Source of the DNA: Morchella semilibera
Taxonomy: Eukaryota; Ascomycota; Pezizomycetes; Pezizales; Morchellaceae
Assembly: GCA_009192285.1 (NCBI GenBank)
Contig: CM018603.1
Coordinates: forward strand, 1,961,802 to 2,025,801
Direction of reading: 5' to 3'
Length of the DNA: 64,000 nucleotides
Under the pieces are notes generated by a model, which did no database searches, had not been told where the DNA came from, and saw only the letters and a program-made list of their open reading frames with translations. Each line of letters starts with the position of its first letter. Position 1 is the stretch's first letter. Shown here in pieces: positions 30,962 to 42,746 of this stretch. Made by a program: the position numbers and the translations under genes.

Positions 30962-31560
30962 CACCTAAAACAACTACGACGAATTTATCACTCGGTCGCC
31001 AGAGACTATAAAGATGGTTTTGCCCCTCCGTTTATACTCAAAGCAGCCAAAAACCAATACTTCAATGCCATCCAAAGGGCCAAAGACACCTATTGGAACA
31101 ACTACGTGGCTCAGGCCAACTCCTCTCAAATGTGAGGCCTAACTCGCTCCGCGAAAAAGGATAAAACCCAGAAACTCCCCTCCTTCTCCAATGCCGAGAC
31201 TCTTACCGAGGTCAATAATGCCTTAATCTCGCATTTTTTCCCGCCATCCTCTTCAACTTCTCCTCCTCCTCCTACTAGTAGCTACCCTCAGGCTGAAGAA
31301 AATTCTCCCGCGGAGGTCTCTACAGCTCTAGCGGCTTCTTCAAATAATTCTGCCCCTGGCCCGGACACTTTTCCTCCGATGGTCTGGAAGAAAGTGCCTG
31401 CAGCAAACCCCTCTCTCCTTCCCGCGCTTTCAAACCCTCTACTTAAAGCCAGATACCACCCTCAGAAGCTGAAAACCGCTTTTGGTGTTGTACTCCCCAA
31501 ACCCAATAAACCCGACTATAAGTCCCCCGCAGCCTATAGGATCATCACCAACTCCTGAAA
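30962..31560 (+). pseudogene. LINE1 ORF2, start of reverse transcriptase
   Basis: The frame continues LINE1 after the inserts: LKQLRRIYHSVARDYKDG, AIQRAKDTYWNNYV, then NSAPGPDTFP (the LINE 'N.APGPD' motif) and VVLPKPNKPDYKSPAAYR (matching 'KPNKPDYSIPKAYRP' of LINE2). A TGA lies near 31132. The sequence stops at the 5' part of the RT domain, where LINE2 begins. LINE1 therefore lacks its catalytic RT box here. Confidence 0.8.
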
Positions 31561-31717
31561 TCACAGCTCTTCTTTTGCAGAAGTTGCTGTGAATTTCCGC
31601 TTTTTTTCTGCTATTTTTTACCCCACCTTGCTGCCAAGCCAGCCTCAAACAAAAACTCTGCCAAGCCGCCCTCACCCACCCCACCAAATTCCTAGCGCCA
31701 CAGCCACTAGCTCCAAC

Positions 31718-33292
31718 ATGTCTGAAGGGGTTGAGCAATCCCTGCCAGGAATGCCGTCATCCCCTCCCCCTGCACAGTCAGAAGACAGGGATATGGGAGT
31801 TAGAGATCACTATAGCATTGCCATGGACAGAAGCGAACCCGAGGACCATATGGAAGATCCTAGCAGTGATCCTCTAGCCTCCAATGGCCAACAACACAGA
31901 ATTATACCAACTAAAAGAGTATTATTTCAATCTAATGAAAATATTTCAGGAAAAAGACAGGCTCTACCAGGATGTTCTGGTCAGCCTATTTCCTTTGGAT
32001 CCTCAAACTACTAGTACATCAATCAACGACTATGGGATTGCGTTCAGACTCTCACATTGCAGAATACTGAAATCAAAGAACAGAATACGGAAATCAGAGA
32101 ACAAAATCAACAGCTCATAACTCAGATTCAAGCATTGCAGACCCTTGTTAATTCAGTCCTTGCCGCCACAAACCAAAACAACAATGAAATGAAGAGCAAA
32201 TTCGATGCAATGGCTAGATCTATGAAAGCTTCAGCAATACAGAAAAATATACCACAATCATCAGCTCAGAACACCACATCAGGCCCGGCAAACTCCAAAC
32301 CTCAACTCAGCAAGAAAGCTCAAGGAAAGCAACCAGTCCATTCGAATGAGCATGTTCAACCCGTTCAGCTACAGGAGAAACAGAAGGATACTTGGGCAAC
32401 TGTGACTAGGAAGGGAACTAGGCAACAGGCCCAAATGCTCAAGACACCACTTCCACCAAAACTCCCAGTTACTAAAACTATTATTGTGACTAGGTCAACA
32501 CCTAAGGATGGGGCACTCAACCTTGTCCAGCTCAGAAACACCATCAACAGGGATCTCACTATAGCCAAAGCAGACCAAGCTATTCAAATAGGCGGAGCAA
32601 GTTGGAATCAGAGGGGGAATCTTATGCTCTTCAGCAAAGGAGCATTCACTGAGACTCAATTCGCTGATTATAAAACGAACATTGAAAAAGCTATGAAAGA
32701 GGTTGATCCCAGTGTTGTATCCATCGCAATGCAAGAGACATGGTTCAAGCTTGCGGTACACGGCATCAATCTTGAACACTATCCTGACAACGCTCAGGGA
32801 ATGGAGGACCTGAGAAGCGAAATCTACGAACTCAATACCGGAGTCACTCTAGCTACCACACCTAGATATATGACACACCCCGAAAAGAGAGTAGGAAAAT
32901 CTCACAGCTCAGTTATGATTGCCGTCAGCAACAAGTCATCATACAATGCCATGCTCTCTAGGGGGATTCGAATATTCGGACAAGTACACAGAGCCACTGA
33001 GTACCATACATCAAGACCAACAGACCAATGCAAAAACTGTCAGAAATTTGGACACAACTGGCAGAGATGCGCAACCAAGAACAGCCCTGTGTGCTCTATC
33101 TGTGCTGCCGGACATACCAGTCAAAACCATCTCTGCCCTCAATGCAAGGTTCAGAGCAAAAGCTGTCCTCACTTCCCACCAAAATGCGCCAATTGCGAAG
33201 GACAACATCCAGCCTATGATCCTTCATGCCCTGTCAGAAACTCTATCATCCAACGCCTCAACAACGAAGACAATGAACAGGAGATGCTATGA
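31718..33292 (+). pseudogene. LINE2 ORF1, RNA-binding gag-like protein
   Basis: ATG at 31718 opens a Pro/Glu-rich N-terminus. Near 31890 the meaningful sequence moves to another frame (ELYQLKEYYFNLMKIFQEK) and near 32050 to a third, which is open to 33292. The last frame contains a coiled coil (EIKEQNTEIREQNQQL), a basic linker, a central domain with LVQLRNTINRDL and three zinc knuckles: CKNCQKFGHNWQRC, CSICAAGHTSQNHLC and CANCEGQHPAYDPSC. The stop TGA overlaps the ORF2 start as ATGA (33289-33292). Two frameshifts break it. ORF1 would bind LINE RNA. Confidence 0.75.
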
Positions 33293-36200
33293 TGGGGACA
33301 CAACCTAATCCTCACAGAGTGCGAATTATTCAACATAATTGCGCAAGATCACAAAACTGCATGATTGGATTGCTGCACTCAGTTTATGAGACAGCAGACA
33401 TAGTTATAATTCAGGAACCTTTTGTTATGCCTGGCGTAATTGCAGGTTCCTGGACATCAATATCACACCCCTCCTTCGATAGTATCATTCCCACATCAGA
33501 TCGACCACCAAGAACACTCACCTTCACCATCAAGACACACCTCAATCCCCACCTCATCATTCAACCTAAACCAGATATCGTCAACGATCCAGACTTACAA
33601 GCAATAGAGATATCAACCCCCTCAATACCTGCCCTAACCCTCTTTAACATTTATAATGAAGATCCACCTGGACACAGCAATGAACCCTATACGGTGGAGA
33701 GAGTATTGGTTAATATTCAACTCCCTACAAGAACAATTATAGCTGGAGACCTCAACTCGCATCATCCATGGTGGAACTCAGCAAACCGTGCACCCAAACG
33801 CCATGAAGCATTGGTTCAACTTCTGGAAACTGGAAACTTCACTCTCATCAACGAACCAGACATCCCAACCTACCACTATAGAACTGGCACTGGCACCTCA
33901 GTTTTAGACTTAGCTTTTGCATCTACAGCGGTCAACACACTACCTTCCAATTGGGCTATTGATGAAGAAGCAGCAACAGGATCAGATCATGAAGTAATTC
34001 GATTTGATCTTGTATCTGATTCAATTGAATCAGTACCTCCCCCCCCCAACTGAACGGCCCAACCGGGATAAAGCAGATTGGGAATCCTTTCAAACAACGC
34101 TCAGAGATCTCTCCCTGAACTCAACCTTTCGATGGAATTTCCTTCATTCTCATCCAAATGAACAAAACCTAGAAGCAGGAGCTATCCTACTTCTGGAACT
34201 TATAACCACAGCAGCTGAACGTAATGTTCCTATCAGGAAATCTTCTCCTCGATCTAAACCATGGTGGAGTGGGGAGATCACAGAACATAGACGGCATATG
34301 AAGAGTGCTTTAAGAGAATGGAAGTTGGAAAGGTCTCCAATGATGCATCAAAGATTCAGATCGCACAGATCAGAATACTTCAAATGCATCAGGAGAGCTA
34401 AAGAGTCCCATTGGAACAGCTTCCTTGAGAACGCTCAAGGAAAAGACATATTCACAGCCTTCAGATTCACTAAACCCAGAAAAACGGAGCGTACACCACC
34501 ACTCAACAATGTTACAACTGGAGAAACCGCCACCACATTTGCAGAAAAAGCCAATCTATACAGAGCTGCTCTCTTCCCACCTCCCCCTATCTCACCTCAA
34601 AGGGACATCCAAACGCAGGGAGACAGAATACCATGGAAGGACCTGACAGATGATGAAATCAAGAGGGCGATCATGACTTCCTCTCCCAACAAAGCTCCAG
34701 GGCCAGATGGGATCAACTTCAAATGCATTCAACAAGCATACCTAGCGATACCTCACCACTTCAACTCATTTTATAAAGCAACCATGACCGCTGGCTATCA
34801 CCCACACATTTGGAGAGAAGCCACTGTTGTTATTATAAAAAAGCCCAACAAACCAGACTATTCGATTCCAAAAGCATATAGGCCAGTCTCCTTGCTTAAT
34901 TGCTTAGGCAGGGTACTGGAAAAGATAATGGCTTCAAGACTTGCATACCTAGCGGAGAGATACAATCTACTCCACCACTGGCAGATTGGAGGAAGACCAA
35001 AGAGATCCGCTGTGGATGCCTGTATGCTGGTAGCAAGCATAGTGGATGAAGCGAAGAGAAAAGGAAAGGTCGTTTCAGCACTGTTTATGGATGTCAAAGG
35101 GGCATTTGACAATGTATCCAAGGACAGACTCATCCATACAGCGAAAGAAAACGCCTACCCGCTCAAATAGTCAGATGGATAGACAACCTCCTAAGCAGCA
35201 GGAAAGCTTCGCTAGCCTTTGATGGACAACAAGAACCTATGTCAATGATAGCAACAGGAATTCCACAGGGAAGCCCAACATCACCGATTCTTTTTCTTCT
35301 TTACTTATCACCACTCTTCGATATTCTTCAACGCCACTTTCCTCATCAACAAATACCAAGCTATATTGATGATATTGGCATGATAATGGTGGGAGGGATG
35401 AAAGCTCGAACTGCAGACACTTGGAAAGAATGGCACAGCTAGCTGTCACATGGGGTGAAGCCAATGCTCTGGCATTCGACAACCCCAAAACAGAACTACT
35501 TCACTTCCACAACAAACGCACTACAAACACTACGGATACAGCCAAGGTCAGAATGCCTGATGGTACTCTGGTTGAGGCTAGCGATACACTGAGATGGTTG
35601 GGTGTTTGGTTTGATAGAAAGCTATCTTTCAAACATCATGTCAAAACTAAAGCGGCTTCAGCTATGAGGGCATTTCTTGCACTTGCCAGGTTGGGAAATA
35701 CAGAGAAAGGGCTGAGCCAAACAGCTCTCAGACAACTCTATCAGACCTGCATCACTACAATCAGCGATTTTGGTGCAGAGGTTTGGTGGAATGGACAGAT
35801 AGGATACAAAACACAGCTTCAGAAGATACAAAATAATGCGATGAGAAGGATCACTGGTGCTTTCAGAACAACACCAACATCAGCACTGCAAGCAGAAACT
35901 GCACTACTACCCATAGAGATCAGGCTTGACCTCCAGCAACAGAAATATGCCCTACGCATTCTAAGCATGCCGGCCACCCACCCTATTAGCACCTTCAGCC
36001 CAGATTCATTTCCAAATACACAGGAATCAGGAAGAGAGGAAGAACCCACAGCTACCCCATGGCACTCTGCTGGTGCTAGGCCACAGTACCAATCCAGGCT
36101 ACACCGAATCCTAAACAAAGTCAGCGATTGGATTCAACCTCAAAGTCTGGTGGAGGACATAGATACAATTGCCTGTCCCCCATGGCATCAGAACATCATA

Positions 36201-37259
36201 GACATACAAATTGATACAGTGGATAAAGATACAGCAGCACAAAACCATAGACAAACAACTCAAGACAATTACAACAACTTACACCGTTTGGTATTCTATT
36301 CTGACGGATCCCTAATGGAAGGAAAAGCTGGGGCTGGAGTCGTTGGCATTAGAGGCAACGAAATAGTGGTGGAGCAATTCTACCACCTTGGAAAAGAGGT
36401 CGAAGTCTTTGATTGCGAACTCTACGCAATAGCTCAAGCTACACAGCTTGCCCGGAAGGAGATCAGAAATTCACGATACTCCACAGATGATGTCTGGATC
36501 TTTTCAGACAACCAGGCAGCGATACGGAGAATGAAAAAACCGGAAGCATTCCCAGGCCAACATTGGGTTCAACTAGCAAGATCAAACCTCTTGGAACTTG
36601 AAGCACTAAACATCAAAACACATATCCACTGGGTACCAGGACATGTGGAGGTGGATGGCAATGAACATGCAGACAGGTTGGCAAAAAGAGGGGCACAGGG
36701 TGAAAGGGTCGAACCAGATGCAAGGGTATCAATCACCCACTTGAAGAGGAAAATCAAGGAGCACTCTATGGCTACGTGGAGAGAGAACTGGAAAACTATG
36801 AAGAAAGGAAGGAGCTACAGAGGTGCTCCTTCCTCCAAGATGTCTGCACCCCTTCGTCAAAACATACCAAGGAAACTTGCAAGCACAATTACCCAAATGC
36901 GAACAGGCCATGGATATACCAAATCCTACTTATGCAGAATACCAACAACAAATATTGATACAGCGGAATGTAGGTGTGGGTACTTTCAAGAAACCCCAAC
37001 TCACCTACTACTTTACTGCAAACAACATCCACTACCAGAACTCAGAAAAGATCTTACCGCCACAATCAAACCAATGCCACTCAACTGGATGACCGCCATG
37101 CATACAGATAAAGGACTTCAGGCAACCATCGATACATTTCTTCTGCCATCCCAGATCGCCACTAGAAACTGGACACTAGGGGAGAGGGATGGAGATAGAG
37201 GAGAGCACGTAGGATGGGGGAGACTTGAGGAAGAAGAAGAAAGGGAAGGAGAAGGATAG
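33289..37259 (+). pseudogene. LINE2 ORF2: endonuclease, RT, RNase H
   Basis: The first frame (33289-34053) holds the endonuclease: IIQHNCARSQN, VIIQEPFV, TIIAGDLNSHHPWW and ATGSDHEVI. At a run of nine C (about 34037-34046) it shifts into the RT frame (34004-35170) with NKAPGPDGINF, KPNKPDYSIPKAYRPVS and ALFMDVKGAFDNV. It shifts again near 35165 to a segment with GIPQGSPTSP and the active-site YIDD, and near 35430 to the last frame, which has RNase H (VFYSDGS, CELYAIAQA, FSDNQAA, HADRLAKRG) and a CCHC end (CRCGYFQETPTHLLLYC). All catalytic motifs are present, so three single-base shifts are the only visible damage. Homopolymer sequencing error is possible for the C run. Confidence 0.85.
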
Positions 37260-37447
37260 TCACCAAGGTGCTTGCACCTATTGTTATGAGCTGGAATGGA
37301 GAGGACAACATGCATAACAACCTTGAAAGAGGGTTGATAGGAACACGGCCGTGAGGAGGATTCACTTTATGAAAGATAGTATATGACCGTGATGATTGGG
37401 TTCTTTCTTTGTATGCCATATCCGGATTCGGATGCAAGCAGTATGAG

Positions 37448-37475
37448 TAATAAATAAATAAATAAATAAATAAAT
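37448..37475 (+). repeat. (TAAA)n tail of LINE2
   Basis: Seven TAAA units close LINE2 and mark its junction with the G1 integrase gene. Short A-rich repeats are typical LINE 3' ends. Confidence 0.85.
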
Positions 37476-40400
37476 CGCGCAGGTACTCATAAATTTGTGC
37501 CATTGTCCTAGCCATACCATTGGCCTGATCCTCGTTGGTAGTCTTCCCATGTTGTAGCGGGGCGAAAGACATGCGGGGGGTCCTTCCATAATTAGCCTGA
37601 AACGGAGACATCTTGGTGGTTTCGGAAACATGGTTATTAGTCGCGAATTCCGCCATAGGTAACTATTGAGTCCAATCGTCCTGCTGATAGGAAACATAAG
37701 CGCGGAGATACTGTTCCATAATGGCATTAATCCTCTCGGTTTGACCATCTGTTTGCGGATGAAACGTGGTGCTATAGCGCGGGGCGATCTCAAGACGGGA
37801 ACATAAGACTTTCCAAAATTCGGCTGTAAACTGTGTACCACGATCCGAGACAATAGTTTCCGGAAGTCCATGAAGTTTCCAAACTGAATCAAGATACATG
37901 GTGGCCACATCCCTGGCATTGGCTTCTTCAGTGCACGGTATAAAGTGGCGCATCTTCGTCAGGCGTTCCACCACAACTAAAATTGGGTTATAGCCCTTGC
38001 TAAGAGGAAGTCCGGTAACGAAGTCCATGGATACGTCTGTCCAGGGGCCCTTAGGTACAGAAAGTGGGCGGAGGACGCCTTGGAGTGCATTGCGAGAGGC
38101 TTTGCTGCGGGAGCACACGTGGCAATTCATCACATAGCGATAGACATACTTCCTCATATTGGGCCAATAATAGTTGCGACTAAGAAGTTCGAGGGTCTTT
38201 GCGCGTCCAGGATGTCCGGCAGAGGGTTTATCATGATGGTCCTGCAGTAGGCGAAGCTGAAGGTCGTTATACTCGGGGACATAAATGGCCTGACGATACA
38301 GAAGAAATCCGTCCTCTGTTTCAGTGCATTCGGCAAGGGAGATTTCTTTCGAGTGCTTGGTGCCATTGCGGAGCATCGTCAAAACTTGATTCGGGAAACT
38401 GTCCTCTTGGTAAGCTTGGGTCAACAATTCCTTCACGGTAGGCATTCCTTCAGCAGGTTCATTTGCCAAAGAACCCGCCAACAAACTTAGCTTAATCTTT
38501 GATTCCAGATTCTCCTGCTTCAATAACACTTGCGACTGGTGTGTCAACCGTTCATCCCCCTCTTTTGGCAAATCTCTTGACCTCCTGGTGAGTGCATCCG
38601 GCTTTCCCCCTTGCTTCCCTGGTCTAAACTGAATAACAAAGTTAAATCGAGACAGAAATTCAGCCCAGCGTGTTTGGCGACGATTCAACAACTTGGTCGA
38701 CATAAAGTATTCCAAATTCCTATGGTCACTCAATACTTTAACAGGGTACCGAGATCCTTCCAGGTGTGGACGCCATTCTTCAAAGCTCCTAATCACTGCC
38801 AACTGTTCCTTATCATAAATCTCGTAGTTGCATTCGGCTAGAGAATGTTTCTTAGAAAAGAATGCCACTAGGTGCAAGATTCCATCATCACCGTACTAGG
38901 ACATAATACCCGCAGAGACATAGTCAGAGGCGTCGGTTTCCACAATGACTTCATTTTCAAAGTCGAAGTGGGCCAGGATCGGGGCTGAGGTAAAAGCATC
39001 CTTGAGCTTCTGGAACGCTGCTTCTGCCTTTGGAGACCATTCGAACTGTACGTTTTTCTTGGTCAAAGCGGTAAGCGGGGCAACAACTCGGGAATACGCA
39101 TAGATAAATCGCCGGTAGAGGTTTGCAAAGCCTAGAAATTCTTGGAGCTCCCGGAGTTTTGTGGGAGCTTCCCAATCCTTAATCATTGATACCTTGCTGG
39201 GGTCCATCTGAATACCTCCGGGGGTAATAATTAATCCGAGGTACTTGGTCTGTTGCACATAGAACTCGCATTTTCCGGCTTAAGGTGAACACCATGAATT
39301 TGGAACACCTTCAGAATTTCCCTAACATGTCGCTTATGCTCTTCCAGAGTCTCGGAGTAAATTAATACATCGTCGAAATAAGCCGTGGCGAAATCATCCA
39401 AAAAGGGGCGCAAGAGGTCATTAATCCAATGTTGGAACGCGCCGGGGGCATTAGTCAATCCAAAAGGCATAACATTATATTCGAAGTGGCCATAGCGAGT
39501 CCTGAAGGCGGTCTTCCATTCGTCCCCTTCTTGAATCCTGATCTGATGGTATCCCCAACAAAGATCCAACTTGGTGTAATATCTTGCCTTGAGGAGGCGG
39601 AACAGGGTTTCCGGAATCAAAGGTAGAGGATGACGATTCTTAACCGTAATCTCGTTAAGCTTTCTATAGTCGACACATAGGCGGAGGGAACTATCGGACT
39701 TTCTAACAAATAAGACGGGGGCACCAGCAGGAGATTCGGAGTAGCGAATAAAACCCTTTGATAGGTTTTCCGTAATATAGTCCCTAAGAGCCTGCAGTTC
39801 CAACCGAGACATACCATAGAGAGGACCGAATGGAGGTACCTTACCATCCTGTAGGACTATTTTCAAGTCGTGGGGGCGATGCGGCGGTAAAGCGGTGGCT
39901 TGACTTTCCTGAAACAGTGTTACAAACTCCTGGAGGTCCTTGGGTACGTGGGCTAGGGGATCCTGAACGGCCCTTCCAGCAAGAGCTTCATCAATGGCTC
40001 GAATTGAGGCGCAGAAGAGTTTATTCTGTCGGCGCCGGGCAAGACCTATAAAGGGTGCGGCTCCAATGGCTGCAATCTGTATTGCCGGAGCGTCCGGAAA
40101 CGAAACCGAGATTCCTTTAGCGGTAACCGGGGTGTGGGACCGAGAGCAATTTTGCACACAGAAATCAGAGTCGAAGATAATCTTATTCGTCTTCGGTCTG
40201 ATGGCCAGGTCATGATGTCTCATCCAGGGAATACCCATTACTATTGGGTAGTGTCCTAGCTTAGTGACAAAAAACGGGGCAAATTCCTGGTGGCCATTAA
40301 TGTCCAACGATAGCTTTACCATGTGCGTAATCTTTCCTGATTCCACTAACCTGCCGTCGATTACCTCGAGCAAACGTGATTTCTTCAGGGGGACCGAGAC

Positions 40401-40619
40401 CAGACCATGCTGCAGGACAAATCCCTGGTGCACAAAAGCATAGCCCGAGGCACCTGTATCTATCAGGGCGTGGGTGGCGATGGAGGCAACGGAATCCTGG
40501 GCAACAGAGCACGAGACAACAAGTGATTCCTCAGACATTCTGTCTTCGGAAATGGCGGCGCCGGAGAGAACAAAGGTGGGTGGCGGGACTAGCCTCTTTG
40601 GTGTGCCAATTTCTACCAA
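37476..40619 (-). pseudogene. G1 pol: protease, RT, RNase H, integrase
   Basis: The pol frame overlaps the gag end and has no ATG there; the first possible start is TTG at 40619, so a frameshift from gag is likely. Domains: protease LIDTGASGYAF; RT with LCVDYRKLNEI, KLDLCWGYHQIRI and YFDD (AYFDDVLIYS); RNase H VETDASDYVSAG; integrase zinc region (CHVCSRSK), then [22 protein letters not shown] and [13 protein letters not shown] one-base loss near 39278 shifts the frame within RT. TAG stops interrupt the RNase H near 38896 and the integrase near 37664. The first fits CAG to TAG and the second TGG to TAG when compared with element A. LINE2 removes the C-terminus. Confidence 0.88.
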
Positions 40620-41593
40620 AGGGGCTGACCTTTTAACGCCGACTTCTGGGTTACTGGTTCAACTGGTGCTTTACGCCAGTTGTCGAGAGTGCGGGGATCC
40701 TGGGAGCCAGAGACAAGGTAGCGGGGCTTCGGGGTCAGAATAACGGGGTGGGTTTGAGCCCGGGTAGCATTGGGGGCGGCAAGAGGGAGGCGACGGCGGA
40801 GAGTATCCAATTCTCTATCGGCGGTCGCGAGGGCTTCCTGGTGTAGGGCCAAACGATACCGCAATTCTTCCTTCTCGGACTTAAGGAAGGCCACTTCTTC
40901 TTGGAGGCTCTCAATAGCCTCGGCAGTTTCCTCCTGGGCCTCGCACATGCGCTGCCAGAGGTCTGCGGCCTTAACATCGGCGGCTTCGAGTTCGAGGTTG
41001 AGGTCCTCCAACATTTCCTCATGAGCCATGCATTCTGGGGGTTCCGTGGTGGTGGTGGCAACGATGGGTGCGGTGAGGACGGCCAGGGCTTCCGCAATGA
41101 GATTATGGGCCTCATTCAGCTCATACCCGAAGTCTTCCTCGATGGGGCCAAAGTTTTCCAAGGACTCGGCGAGTCTCTTGGTCAGGGTGCGTGGGGCGGA
41201 AACATCGAGGGGGCGGCCGATGGTGTACTGGGCGAGGACGGAGTCTCTGAGGCCACAAATAATTGCTTCGGAGTCGTGGGCGAGGCAGGAATCTTCGGTG
41301 GTGGGTGCTCCAACATGGAGCTTACCCGGGGCAGTAATGATAAAGGTGGCCTTAGCCCAATGGGCATCGGCGCGCTTAAGGCCATGGGTCAGGGCGTACT
41401 TGCAGAGAAGGTGGACGTGGGGGTCCGACTCGGAGCCGAGGCGACAGCCAAGGTCGAACCAGTAGGAGCGGAGGACGAGAGCAAGGTGGCAGTACCCCTT
41501 CCTTTCTGGGAAGAAGCACTCGAGGGGGCCGGGAGAAAAGAAGACAGGGTTGGGGCAGTCCCCCATAGGGATATCCCAACTAAGGTCGGTCAT
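40613..41593 (-). CDS. Gag-like protein of G1
   Basis: 326 codons from ATG 41593-41591 (MTDLSWDIPMGDC). The N-terminal half has conserved WFDLGCRLGSE and LKRADAHWAKATF segments shared with G2. A long coiled coil lies at about residues 200-290 (LEDLNLELEAADVKAADLW, LQEEVAFLKSEKEELRYRL). No CCHC knuckle is visible, which is unusual for a gypsy Gag. The frame is intact. The pol frame begins before the gag stop, offset by -1. The G2 copy at 44520-45488 shares the layout, so the protein is clearly the element's first gene even though its fold is not recognised. Confidence 0.75.
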   Translation of the reverse strand: MTDLSWDIPMGDCPNPVFFSPGPLECFFPERKGYCHLALVLRSYWFDLGCRLGSESDPHVHLLCKYALTHGLKRADAHWAKATFIITAPGKLHVGAPTTEDSCLAHDSEAIICGLRDSVLAQYTIGRPLDVSAPRTLTKRLAESLENFGPIEEDFGYELNEAHNLIAEALAVLTAPIVATTTTEPPECMAHEEMLEDLNLELEAADVKAADLWQRMCEAQEETAEAIESLQEEVAFLKSEKEELRYRLALHQEALATADRELDTLRRRLPLAAPNATRAQTHPVILTPKPRYLVSGSQDPRTLDNWRKAPVEPVTQKSALKGQPLW

Positions 41594-41643
41594 TATGACC
41601 GGAGCGAGGCGAAACGGGGGCGTTGTGTAGGTCGGCGAAGGGG

Positions 41644-41653
41644 ACGTGTTCTT
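41644..41653 (-). promoter_or_regulatory. Primer binding site of G1 (self-priming type)
   Basis: AAGAACACGT on the minus strand, two bases after the LTR, is a perfect 10-nt complement of ACGTGTTCTT in the LTR (plus 41990-41999). The sequence differs from that of G2, yet both partners changed together. Confidence 0.65.
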
Positions 41654-41655
41654 AG

Positions 41656-42205
41656 TGTTACGGAGCAACACGGAGACGACAGACAAGAAGGCCGAGGTAC
41701 ACAACCGAGTCGGGAGCGGGGACGAGGTCGAGATACGAGGACGAGAGAACTTATCCGAGGAGCAGGGTGGTAGGGCAGAGGGTCCAGATGGCCTCTCTGA
41801 CGAAGATGTGGATACGAAGATACCAGTAGACTATACGGACTACGGTCATGGACTATGGACGAGGCGAGGCGAGGCGAGGTACTATGGAAGACCAAAGAGG
41901 GTCTTGGCAGAGACTATGGTTATGACGTAATATATTCAGAACTAAAGACACAAGACGAGACGAAACTAAACCGTAGGGTTGGTAACAGGAAGAACACGTA
42001 GGAAAAGAAAGAGAAAGAAAAGAACAAAGGGAAGATCCGTAGCAACATATATAAACCTCTCCTAATTCCTGTACAAACATGACTCATAACCTGTGTAACG
42101 GAATCCCATAGAAACCCCAAAAACCCAAAAGAGAAAACCCGAACCGTCATCCATTCCTTTCCTAAATATCCTTCCTTCCCCTGTGGTCGGTATCACGCCG
42201 TGATA
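41656..42205 (-). repeat. 5' LTR of G1
   Basis: Minus strand: starts TATCACGGCG, ends CCGTAACA, 550 bp. Borders come from comparison with the G2 LTR and the related solo LTR at 47307-47793, which also begins TATCACGG. The first 15 bases are palindromic. Confidence 0.75.
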
Positions 42206-42744
42206 GGTCCTTGGGCACATGAGATATTGGATTCATCCGGGTCTTCCCAGCTAAGGCCTCATCAATTGCCTTCAACGAGGCACAGAACAATTGATTCTGT
42301 TTTCTTCGTGCGAGACCCACAAACGGTACAGCTCCGATTGCGCAAATCTGTATAGCGGGAGCATCAGGAAATGAAACGGAGATGCCTTTAGCAGTAACCG
42401 GGGCGTGGGAAAGAGAGCAGTTCTGAATGCAGAAATCGGAGTCGAAGATAACCTTATTCGTCTTTGGGCGAATGGCAAGGTCGTGACGTCGCATCCAAGG
42501 AATTCCCATGACCAGGGGTAGTGGCCCAGCTTGGTAACAAAAAAAGGGGCGAGTTCCTGGTGTCCATTGATATTCAGTGATAACTTGGCGATATGAGTAA
42601 TCTTGCCTGATTCTACTAGGCGACCATCGATCACTTCCAAGAGACGAGAGGTTTTCAGAGGGACTAGAGCAAGATGATTCCGAACCGCGAAGTCCTGATC
42701 GATGAAGGCATATCCGGACGCACCTGTGTGTATAAGGGCATGGG
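42206..42744 (-). pseudogene. G2 pol, protease region
   Basis: The minus-strand frame runs HTGASGYAFIDQDF, LEVIDGRLVESGKITH, then (after a one-base shift near 42515) MGIPWMRRHDLAIRPK and GISVSFPDAPAIQI up to HVPKDL, where the G1 LTR begins. It matches the G1 protease region nearly residue for residue. The catalytic triplet reads HTG instead of DTG, so the active Asp is lost. It joins 44381-44529 when the mariner element is removed. The remainder of G2 pol is not in the window. Confidence 0.8.
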
Positions 42745-42746
42745 TA

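Larger units (their letters stand above)
31561..37475 (+). mobile_element. LINE2, Tad-like non-LTR retrotransposon
   Basis: About 5.9 kb: untranslated leader, ORF1 with three CCHC knuckles, ORF2 with endonuclease, reverse transcriptase and RNase H, a short 3' UTR and a (TAAA)n tail ending at 37475. The RNase H domain and knuckles fit the Tad1/I group of fungal LINEs. The left border lies in LINE1 and the right border in G1 integrase, so no matching target duplication was found. Several single-base shifts disable it. Confidence 0.8.
37476..42205 (-). mobile_element. Ty3/gypsy element G1, 3' end lost to LINE2
   Basis: Minus-strand element: 5' LTR 41656-42205, gag 41593-40613, pol 40619 to 37476. 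The rest of integrase, any chromodomain and the 3' LTR are missing beyond the LINE2 tail. It inserted in the protease gene of the sister element G2; the base group after the LTR reads GGACC on the minus strand. It belongs to the same family as G2 (similar gag, protease and LTR). Confidence 0.85.
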
